DNA of 12,861 bases from an uncultured Pseudomonadota bacterium. GTDB taxonomy: Bacteria > Myxococcota_A > UBA9042 > CAIXZC01. Below, in pieces: positions 7,295 to 12,861 of this stretch. The position numbers and the translations under genes are program-made. Every line of letters starts with the position of its first letter. The first letter of the stretch is position 1. The DNA lies in NCBI GenBank assembly GCA_937876385.1, contig CALFHQ010000309.1, positions 1 to 12,861 on the forward strand, given 5' to 3'. The notes beneath the pieces were generated by a model. The model did no database searches. It was not told where the DNA came from and saw nothing but the letters and a program-made list of their open reading frames with translations.

Positions 7295-9010
7295 TCAGTC
7301 GGTCACTCGGCAGATGACTGGAAGTACGAACCCGTCGCAGTACTTGTCGTTCCAACCTTCCAGGTCGTAGTCCAGCATGACGCAGTTGCTGTCCTCATCA
7401 CCGTTTGGCTGACCGGGTCCCCAGAAGAAGTCGTGGAGCGGGTCACCGCTGGGGTCCGTGAATACCCCCTCTTCATCCAGGTCGTTGGCTCCGATCCACC
7501 AGTCCCCGGGGTCCAACTCGAAGGCCGTTTGCATCATGAACTCGTGCTCTGACGCTCCCTCTGGAATGGCCAGGGAGCCTCCCATGAGTTGGCAGTAGGA
7601 GGTTCCTTCATCCCAGCTCCGAAGGGCCAGGTTGAAGAGGAAGCTCTCGCCATTGAAGTCTCTGATCTCGTACTCTCCGCCACCGTTGGCGACGACGATC
7701 CAGTTGTCCAGGTAGTAGCGGCGGTCGTCGACATAGGCCCGCAGGGTCGCCACCGCCTCGTCGTGGTCCTCGTTCGAAAAGGGCTTGTGGTAGTCCTCCT
7801 GAATGGCATCAGACATTTGGTCAGCCCACTCGTCGATGGTCGCCTGCAATTCTTCCGGCTCGTACCACGCCAGGAATTCGTAGATGGTGTCCACGAAGAG
7901 ACCATAGTAGTAGCCATCTTCCATGGTCACGACAAAGTGGCTCGGTTTGCCCGATCCCCAACCCACTTCATAGGTCATCGGGTTCGCATTGGCAGGGGCC
8001 GTATCGAAGCTGTAATCAAGGTCCCATGGAATCTGCATCATTCCGTCTGGATGGTTGTAAACGAAGTAGTTGCTGCCCCCTACCACGTATCCGTCGTTCT
8101 GTGGAATGATGGTCTCCGCTGCCCAGAAGTTTACGGCCGCAGTCATGTTGAGCATGGATTCCAGAGATTCGAGGTCCTGGAATTCCATGAAGGTATCCAG
8201 ATCCGAGGTGTCCGGGTCGGATTCGTTGGTCTTTTTCTCCATATACTTGTAGAGATTCCCGTCGTCGTCGGAGCCGAAGTTCCGCTGGAGGAACTCCTGG
8301 TCCACGTGTTCAATCTGGGTGTAGAGGCCGTAGTACTCTTCGTTGAAGTAGAGCATGGCGCTGTTGGCGCAGGGGGCGGGATAACCCACCTCTCGAAAGA
8401 AGCGCATGGCCAGCCGCTCTCGGAGAAGGGAAGGGTCGTTGTGTGGCGCATCGAAGTTGAGCTTTCGCATGCCCCGGAATCGCCCGCTGATATCGTATTG
8501 CTTGAAGGATATGTTGAACTGCATTTTGTCCGGCGTGTTGCCCCAGTTCAAGGGGCTGCCCTTCAAGCGAATGGCCGCGTCTTCGTAAACTTCTCCTTCG
8601 ATTTCAACCACGCATGGATGGTAGTTTGTGGCAAAAATGCCCTGGTCATCTCGGGCTTCCCACTCCAGCCACTCGTACCTCAGCGCATCCCACTCCTCAT
8701 CTGCTATCTCGATGAAGTAGGCGGGGATGTACTTGTTGTCGAAGATGGGGTCACATTCCAGCGGATAGGTCAAGGTGGCGGTGTCGGGAATAAGATCCAT
8801 GGGAGGATTCCAATCCGTCTCCGTGTCCAGGAAGGTCCATGTGTCGTTGGGGGGAATGAGATCCTCATAGGCGATGGTATCCTTTTCCACGGCAAAGTCG
8901 TCGTCGGCGTCTTCAACAGCCAGCGGAATTGTTGTTGGACTGCAGCCGACTGCTGCCGAAAGGAGCACCACCATCGCAAGAGCCGTTGCTACTGGCCGAA
9001 AGTTCGACAC
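7295..9010 (-). CDS. CotH-type kinase fused to C-type lectin domain, lipoprotein
   Basis: From the GTG at 9010 the protein has 571 residues. Residues 1-23 form a signal peptide ending AVGC, and residues 24-80 are an acidic linker. Residues about 92-435 resemble the CotH kinase family: AAIRLKGS (145-152), GMRKLNFDAPHNDPSLLRERLA (180-201, key N191 D192 R197 E198 R199), LYFNEEYYGLYTQIEHVD (220-237) and GNLYKY (251-256). IPWDLDYSF (327-335), with D330 and D332, follows as the likely metal or catalytic site. Bacillus CotH is a protein kinase of spore coat proteins, but many family members in non-spore-formers are unstudied. Residues 448-568 form a C-type lectin-like domain with WWIGAND (504-510), QPN (534-536), WND (553-555) and the four canonical cysteines C473, C543, C558 and C567. 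QPN plus WND suggests a possible Ca2+ and sugar site. I infer an anchored kinase-like protein targeted by a carbohydrate-binding module. Confidence 0.85.
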   Translation of the reverse strand: MSNFRPVATALAMVVLLSAAVGCSPTTIPLAVEDADDDFAVEKDTIAYEDLIPPNDTWTFLDTETDWNPPMDLIPDTATLTYPLECDPIFDNKYIPAYFIEIADEEWDALRYEWLEWEARDDQGIFATNYHPCVVEIEGEVYEDAAIRLKGSPLNWGNTPDKMQFNISFKQYDISGRFRGMRKLNFDAPHNDPSLLRERLAMRFFREVGYPAPCANSAMLYFNEEYYGLYTQIEHVDQEFLQRNFGSDDDGNLYKYMEKKTNESDPDTSDLDTFMEFQDLESLESMLNMTAAVNFWAAETIIPQNDGYVVGGSNYFVYNHPDGMMQIPWDLDYSFDTAPANANPMTYEVGWGSGKPSHFVVTMEDGYYYGLFVDTIYEFLAWYEPEELQATIDEWADQMSDAIQEDYHKPFSNEDHDEAVATLRAYVDDRRYYLDNWIVVANGGGEYEIRDFNGESFLFNLALRSWDEGTSYCQLMGGSLAIPEGASEHEFMMQTAFELDPGDWWIGANDLDEEGVFTDPSGDPLHDFFWGPGQPNGDEDSNCVMLDYDLEGWNDKYCDGFVLPVICRVTD

Positions 9011-9016
9011 GTTGTC

Positions 9017-9023
9017 TCCTCCC
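9017..9023 (-). promoter_or_regulatory. ribosome binding site that decides the GTG start of the CotH-lectin gene
   Basis: GGGAGGA lies 6 bases before the GTG at 9010-9008, ideal spacing. The competing in-frame ATG codons at 9025 and 9040 have no comparable site, and the 9025 ATG directly abuts this purine run. The GTG start also gives a compact 23-residue lipoprotein signal peptide, whereas the longest open reading (from 9172) adds 54 residues with no export logic. Confidence 0.65.
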
Positions 9024-9200
9024 ATGTTCTCAACAAGCATCTCTTCTGGTTCCGCCCCGGGGGAGCGCTTGACAAAGCTCAATCCCAGCACTCTCAGGAG
9101 TTCCTGAATGCGGACACAACAGTCTAACCACTTTCCTCCGGGTTCGAAAGAAAATGGTCTTTGAGTGGCCACGAGCGGGCCGAAGGCAAGGAATCTGTCA

Positions 9201-9234
9201 GGGATGAGCGCTGGACGAGAGGATTCTGTCTAGA
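9201..9234. repeat. direct repeat copy 1 (34 bp, imperfect)
   Basis: The first 20 bases (9201-9220, containing GATGAGCGCTGGACGAG) are identical to 9373-9392. The following 14 bases match at 9 positions and end in TAGA in both copies. Downstream the two copies diverge completely. Confidence 0.7.
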
Positions 9235-9372
9235 CATTGTCATGTTGACTAACAACCAAACAGGGTCAGGTCAGCCAGAGATCGCCCAGTAGGCAAGGAA
9301 GTCGTCGCATATGGCGGCGGAGGCGTACTTTGGTACTTCGAGCAAGCCATCAGCCGACTGACGAAGCCTGCG

Positions 9373-9406
9373 GGGATGAGCGCTGGACGAGATGACCTTG
9401 TTTAGA
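9373..9406. repeat. direct repeat copy 2, reaching into the barrel gene stop codon
   Basis: This is the second copy of the repeat at 9201-9234, offset by 172 bp. It ends over the TAA of the minus-strand barrel gene (9404-9402), so the repeat captures that gene's immediate 3' flank. Confidence 0.7.
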
Positions 9407-10007
9407 AGAAGACGCCGAAGGTGGTGCCGATACCGAAGTTGTTACCGGTGTAGTCAGCATCGCCCCCGCCCATCGAGTAGGTGCGGGTCTGGTAGGTGTA
9501 GATGGCGTCCAAAGAGGCGAAGCCGCCGAACTTGGATCCAAACACCAGGGTCAGGCCAGCTCCGAGGTCGATGTCGAGACCGGAGGTGTCGGTGTCGCCC
9601 TCAGAACCGGTGCCGTAGCCGAAGGCAGCGCCGGCGTTGAGGAACAAGGTTCCCCCCAGGGGGAAGTAGTACTTGGCACCCAATTTGGCGCCGTACTGGC
9701 TTCGGTCCGTCGAGGCATCACCAACGTCGTGGCTTCCGAACATCAGCGTGGGTCCCAACCGCAGCTCCAGACCGTTCATGACAAACCAGCCCAACATGGG
9801 GGCCAACTTGAATTCGTTGTCCGACACGTCGCCGCTGCCTTTGTCCGGGCTCATGCTGTTGTAATTGAAATAGAGGTCACCAGCAACAGTCCACGTTCCT
9901 TGCTTGGCGAAACGGGTCTTGCCGGTCTGTTTCGCTTCGGCCATTCCAGGGGTCGCTAGAGTGAGAGCAAGCAGTAGGGTTGTTGCAAGCATCATCGTTC
10001 GTTTCAT
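9402..10007 (-). CDS. small outer-membrane beta-barrel protein
   Basis: The protein has 201 residues. The ATG is preceded by GGAGGA at 5 bases. Residues 1-25 form a signal peptide with a Leu/Ala/Thr-rich core and a signal peptidase I site after AEA (23-25). There is no lipobox. The mature part alternates short beta strands with Gly/Asp/Ser turns, such as WTVAGDLYFNYN, LELRLGPTLMFG, QYGAKLGAKYYFPL, LFLNAGAAFGYG, and LGAGLTLVFG. It ends FGIGTTFGVFF with a terminal Phe, the usual outer-membrane insertion signal. At this length it would form about eight strands, like OmpA/OmpX/OmpW-type or 'outer membrane beta-barrel domain' porin-like proteins. Residues 52-63 and 110-120 are probable loops. The specific role is unknown. 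It is divergent from the dikinase-like gene and stands 391 bp upstream of the CotH-lectin gene, so co-transcription with that gene is uncertain. Confidence 0.85.
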   Translation of the reverse strand: MKRTMMLATTLLLALTLATPGMAEAKQTGKTRFAKQGTWTVAGDLYFNYNSMSPDKGSGDVSDNEFKLAPMLGWFVMNGLELRLGPTLMFGSHDVGDASTDRSQYGAKLGAKYYFPLGGTLFLNAGAAFGYGTGSEGDTDTSGLDIDLGAGLTLVFGSKFGGFASLDAIYTYQTRTYSMGGGDADYTGNNFGIGTTFGVFF

Positions 10008-10311
10008 TGAGGTCCTCCAAAAAAAGACATCTGTTGTTCAAGAAGATCGTCGGGCAATCTTCGCCCATACCCGATCGACACTAATTCACCTTTCCCATCA
10101 GAGCAAAAAACCGTGCCGGTTCCAAACCCCGCAGAAAGATTGCTACAAATTCAAACAGCCGTTGCTGGACCCGAGCAATTTAGGGTCGGCTGTGCGCAAG
10201 TCAACTGCTGGCACCGTCGATGAGTGAAATATTCTCAGACAGCCTTGCGCTGACGCAGGCTGGGCGGTACCCTCTCGATACCGACACTGAAGGTCCAATG
10301 GAGTAGAATCA
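10008..10311. other. 304-bp divergent intergenic region
   Basis: The interval separates the barrel gene (leftward) from the dikinase-like gene (rightward), so both promoters should lie here. The barrel gene's ribosome binding site is at 10013-10018. An A-run at 10019-10025 gives its leader a U-rich stretch. The part near the right-hand gene contains a strong hairpin (10240-10262). I see no coding sequence, no RNA gene and no promoter pair good enough to name. Confidence 0.5.
10240..10262 (+). other. hairpin in the leader/promoter region of the dikinase-like gene
   Basis: CAGCC (10240-10244) pairs with GGCTG (10258-10262), and TGCG (10246-10249) pairs with CGCA (10254-10257). That gives nine base pairs with one bulged T and a CTGA tetraloop, 50 bases before the TTG start. 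No T-run follows on the plus strand, so it is not a simple intrinsic terminator; it could be an operator or an mRNA structure. Confidence 0.4.
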
Positions 10312-12678
10312 TTGAAAAGTGTTGCAATAGCGTTGTTGTCCCTGTGGCTTGTATCCTGTTCCTCCGATGAGTCCCATGACCCGGGGTTGCTGATTGCAGT
10401 CACCGGCACTGCGGGCCAGCCTCTGCCGGATTTTGTGGTGACGGCGACCCACGCCGACGGCCTCGTCGAGGAGGTGTTCTGCCAGTCCAATGCAGAGGGC
10501 TGTCCCGACGGCATGGCCCCCCTCTCTTCTGCCGGTGCGTTGGTTGCCCTGGACGTTCGAGCGCAGGGGTATCGATTCTACCACGCGGCCGGAGATTCCC
10601 TGCCCATCGTCGATGACTCTCTGACCCTGGCCGTCACGCTGGAGCTCCTCTCCCCGTTCCAGGCGACAGACGATTTTGCGACGGGATTTGACCCGGATGC
10701 GGCGGTGTCTCAGTTCGAGGCGTTGTCGTACAGCATGGTCGGGGAACTGGGGCGGGTCGCCGTTGTGAAGTTCTACATCCCGGATGTCATCGCCGATGAG
10801 CCAACGGTGTATTTCCAGAACACGCCAGAACACCCGTTGCACTACGATTTTGCTCGTGAAGTCCTTGGCGTCACCCTTACGAACACCCAGTTTGCTGCAG
10901 AAACCTACATGGGAGAAGACCGCAGCGGCATGGCGGGGACGATTCTCTGGTACAGAGACCTGGAGATTCCGGTGGATGGAATGGAGTCCCCCGTCTCCGC
11001 ACCGTTTTGCGTGACCTTCTTTCCGTCCGATAACCTGACCCCTCAGCAGGCCCTCGAAGCCACCCGGTGGGTGGAAGAGAGATTGGGAATGGCGCAGCTT
11101 TTTGGCGCCAGCCAACGAGTCTTCTACCTTCCCGCAGGCTCCATCCAGGAGGATCAGGCAGCCTCCAGTGAACCCCTCTTCGCCGAGCATGGGACCCTTT
11201 GGACTCGACGAACCAGCCTGTACGCCAACATCACACAGCAGATTCTGAATCCGGGATTGGCCTACGGAACCCTGCGGCTCCTTTCTCCAGAAGAGTTGGA
11301 AGGAAATCCTGTTTCATTCAAGGACATCTTGGTGCTCACTCGACTTCCAAACTCTCTTCCCATTGTGGCGGGGACCATCACCGAGGAGCTTCAGACCCCG
11401 TTGGCCCACGTCAATGTCGCTGCCAGAACCAGAGGTACCCCCAATATCTCCCTGGCCACCGCTTCAGAGGACCCTCGAATCGCGCCACTCATGGGAAAAC
11501 TGGTTCGGTTTGAAGTCACTACCACCGGATTCACCCTGGCCGAGGCTTCCCTGGATGAGGCCGAGGCGTTCTGGGAGGAGCAGCGCCCTGAACCCTTTAC
11601 ACCCGAGTATGATGCTCAGACCGACGGCCTTCACCCGTTTGCCGACTTGACCTTCCACGATTGGATCTTCGTGGGGGTGAAGGCAGCGAATCTGGCAGAG
11701 GTCACCCACGCCGTTCCAGACAGCGGTCCCGATGGCTTTGGCGTGCCCTTCTTCTACTACAACCAACACATGCACAATGCTTACGACTCTGCGGTTCTCT
11801 GCGAGCAGGCGCGGTACGACTGTGTTGCCGAGATGCGAGCCGAGGCCTTGTGCGACGATGCCAGAGCTCTTTGCCTGGATGGACCCGAGGGCGAAACTTT
11901 GCTGGAGCATTCCAAACGTCTGATGGCCGATTCCCGGTTTCAAGAGGAAACCGCCTTTCGTGACGCGTGCCTGAATTCGCTGCGGTTTCTGGTGGCCGAA
12001 ACTCCTGTGGACGCCGAATTTGGCGAGATGTTGGATGGGCAACTGCTGGAGACCTTCGGGGATGCCAAGGCCCGCCTTCGCTCCAGTACCAACGCCGAAG
12101 ACTTGCCCAACTTCACGGGCGCCGGCCTGTACGACTCTGTGTCTGCGGAGGGGGCCGGCTCGGACCTTGGGTCCAAACGCATCGCCGAGGTGTGGGCATC
12201 GGTTTGGAATTGGAAGGCTTACGAAGAGCGCAGCTTCTGGAACATCGACCATGGAGCCGTGAAGATGGGGGTTTGCGTCAACCGGGCCTACGAGGATGAG
12301 CGAGCCAACGGGGTTCTCATTACCCAGAACATCGCCGATCCCACGGTGGCCGGCATGTACGCCAACATCCAACTGGGCGAAACCTCCGTGACCAACCCCG
12401 AAAACGGCGCCATCCCTGAGGTTGTCTCCATTTTCCAGGGACCCGGTGGGGTCGCCCAGGTGGCCAGGCAGCGGTTCTCGAGCCTGTCTCCTGACGAACC
12501 GATTCTCGCTGACAGTGAACTCACAACGCTGTACTGGACCGCCACGGACGTTCAGGAGCATTTTGCCCCCTTGTACGGAAAGAGCCCATATTCCCTGGCT
12601 CTGGACATCGAGTTCAAGTTCCACGGCCCAGAGCGCAAGCTGATCATCAAACAAGCCCGACCCTACGCCGTGAAGTAG
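10312..12678 (+). CDS. exported dikinase-like lipoprotein: phosphohistidine segment then PPDK-type ATP-grasp domain
   Basis: The protein has 788 residues. The TTG start is forced by an in-frame TGA at 10288-10290. GGAG lies 8 bases upstream. Residues 1-16 are a signal peptide with a classic LVSC lipobox. Residues 24-115 may be a small beta domain. Residues 350-380 resemble the mobile phosphohistidine segment of PEP-utilising enzymes and glucan dikinases: GTITEELQTPLAHVNVAAR (354-372) with H366. Residues 453-786 match the PPDK/PEP-synthase ATP-binding domain: GVKAANLAEV (455-464), LRSSTNAEDLPNFTGAGLYDS (589-609, key R590, E596 and D597), VWASVWNWKA (627-636), and the closing DIEFKF (765-770) and KQARP (780-784). 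There is no PEP/pyruvate TIM barrel. The order His-segment then ATP-grasp is that of alpha-glucan water dikinases, which phosphorylate starch-like glucans, not of PEP synthase. A lipoprotein signal on an ATP-using dikinase is unexpected. Family membership is confident, the substrate unknown. Confidence 0.82.
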   Translation: MKSVAIALLSLWLVSCSSDESHDPGLLIAVTGTAGQPLPDFVVTATHADGLVEEVFCQSNAEGCPDGMAPLSSAGALVALDVRAQGYRFYHAAGDSLPIVDDSLTLAVTLELLSPFQATDDFATGFDPDAAVSQFEALSYSMVGELGRVAVVKFYIPDVIADEPTVYFQNTPEHPLHYDFAREVLGVTLTNTQFAAETYMGEDRSGMAGTILWYRDLEIPVDGMESPVSAPFCVTFFPSDNLTPQQALEATRWVEERLGMAQLFGASQRVFYLPAGSIQEDQAASSEPLFAEHGTLWTRRTSLYANITQQILNPGLAYGTLRLLSPEELEGNPVSFKDILVLTRLPNSLPIVAGTITEELQTPLAHVNVAARTRGTPNISLATASEDPRIAPLMGKLVRFEVTTTGFTLAEASLDEAEAFWEEQRPEPFTPEYDAQTDGLHPFADLTFHDWIFVGVKAANLAEVTHAVPDSGPDGFGVPFFYYNQHMHNAYDSAVLCEQARYDCVAEMRAEALCDDARALCLDGPEGETLLEHSKRLMADSRFQEETAFRDACLNSLRFLVAETPVDAEFGEMLDGQLLETFGDAKARLRSSTNAEDLPNFTGAGLYDSVSAEGAGSDLGSKRIAEVWASVWNWKAYEERSFWNIDHGAVKMGVCVNRAYEDERANGVLITQNIADPTVAGMYANIQLGETSVTNPENGAIPEVVSIFQGPGGVAQVARQRFSSLSPDEPILADSELTTLYWTATDVQEHFAPLYGKSPYSLALDIEFKFHGPERKLIIKQARPYAVK

Positions 12679-12716
12679 CGCCAAAGACTGCGAATGGATG
12701 CAGCCGTCAGATTGTT

Positions 12717-12767
12717 CCAGAGACCCGACTGTTACCCATGTCTCTGGACTTTCTGTTACCCATGTTA
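12717..12767. repeat. 51-bp direct repeat copy 1, possible mobile-element end
   Basis: It matches 12811-12861 at 49 of 51 positions. It holds two CTGTTACCCATGT motifs (12729-12741 and 12753-12765), 24 bases apart, and an 8-bp inverted repeat, CCAGAGAC (12717-12724) with GTCTCTGG (12740-12747). Confidence 0.85.
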
Positions 12768-12810
12768 CCGGACTGGACCCCATTCTCGATGATCCGCTCC
12801 AGCCGTCGCT

Positions 12811-12861
12811 CCAGAGACCAGACTGTTACCTATGTCTCTGGACTTTCTGTTACCCATGTTA
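12811..12861. repeat. 51-bp direct repeat copy 2, running off the window
   Basis: It differs from copy 1 only at the tenth base (A for C) and the twenty-first (T for C). Motifs CTGTTACCTATGT (12823-12835) and CTGTTACCCATGT (12847-12859) keep the 24-base spacing. The inverted repeat CCAGAGAC (12811-12818) and GTCTCTGG (12834-12841) is intact. The repeat may continue past the window end. Confidence 0.85.

Larger units (their letters stand above)
9011..9401. other. 391-bp gene-free interval between barrel gene and CotH-lectin gene
   Basis: I see no convincing gene, RNA or terminator hairpin here. The minus-strand frame is open from 9172 to the GTG, but the start evidence argues against its being coding. 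The interval holds one complete copy and most of a second copy of an imperfect 34-bp direct repeat (9201-9234 and 9373-9406). The CotH-lectin promoter should lie within about 9030-9250, but no clear -35/-10 pair stands out. Confidence 0.5.

Noticed and set aside
7589..9127. 512-codon open frame on the plus strand
   Set aside because: It lies opposite the CotH-lectin gene and is open only because of that gene's codon bias. The Val/His-rich translation matches nothing.
9011..9172. 54-residue N-terminal extension of the CotH-lectin protein
   Set aside because: It would bury the lipoprotein signal peptide in the interior. GGGAGGA at 6 bases supports the GTG at 9010 instead.
10309..11190. 293-codon open frame on the minus strand opposite the start of the dikinase-like gene
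   Set aside because: No ribosome binding site or recognisable domain; the opposite strand has a signal peptide and conserved motifs.
11464..12783. 439-codon open frame on the minus strand
   Set aside because: It is the shadow of the dikinase-like gene, and its supposed N terminus runs through the right-edge DNA repeats.

Overview
The window looks like a chromosomal segment from a Gram-negative bacterium of the myxobacterial or 'deltaproteobacterial' kind (Myxococcota or Bradymonadota-like). This is an inference from protein style. Five of the seven complete genes encode probable lipoproteins, and the shortest carries a clear outer-membrane beta-barrel. Three lipoproteins have Asp-rich linkers after the lipidated cysteine, and two are cysteine-rich modular proteins. 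Coding DNA is fairly GC-rich with strong GGAGG-type ribosome binding sites. I recognised no gene that fixes the species, and saw no rRNA, tRNA or CRISPR.

Layout. Positions 1-299 hold the 3' end of an unidentified plus-strand gene. It overlaps by 23 bp the end of a convergent minus-strand gene (277-3369) for a GH106-type alpha-L-rhamnosidase lipoprotein. A short divergent spacer leads to a plus-strand lipoprotein (3589-4665) made almost wholly of 16 copies of a C-x10-C repeat. This gene converges, with a 5-bp gap, on a minus-strand block. Read 5' to 3', that block runs: outer-membrane beta-barrel (10007-9402), CotH-kinase plus C-type-lectin lipoprotein (9010-7295), cysteine-rich lipoprotein (7164-5857), then a SprT-like HELLH metallopeptidase (5852-4671). 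The last two are only 4 bp apart and probably co-transcribed. Divergent from the barrel gene is a plus-strand lipoprotein (10312-12678). It has a phosphohistidine-like segment followed by a PPDK/PEP-synthase-type ATP-grasp domain, the domain order of alpha-glucan water dikinases. The right edge carries two 51-bp near-identical direct repeats, possibly the end of a mobile element.

How the genes may work together is inference. Almost everything is destined for the envelope or outside: a sugar-removing enzyme, a lectin-bearing protein, two disulfide-rich surface proteins and a barrel. Two proteins, the CotH-type kinase and the dikinase-like protein, belong to ATP-using phosphotransfer families but carry export signals. 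That raises the question of a surface phosphorylation or glycan-modification function. Nothing in the sequence proves that the genes form one system.
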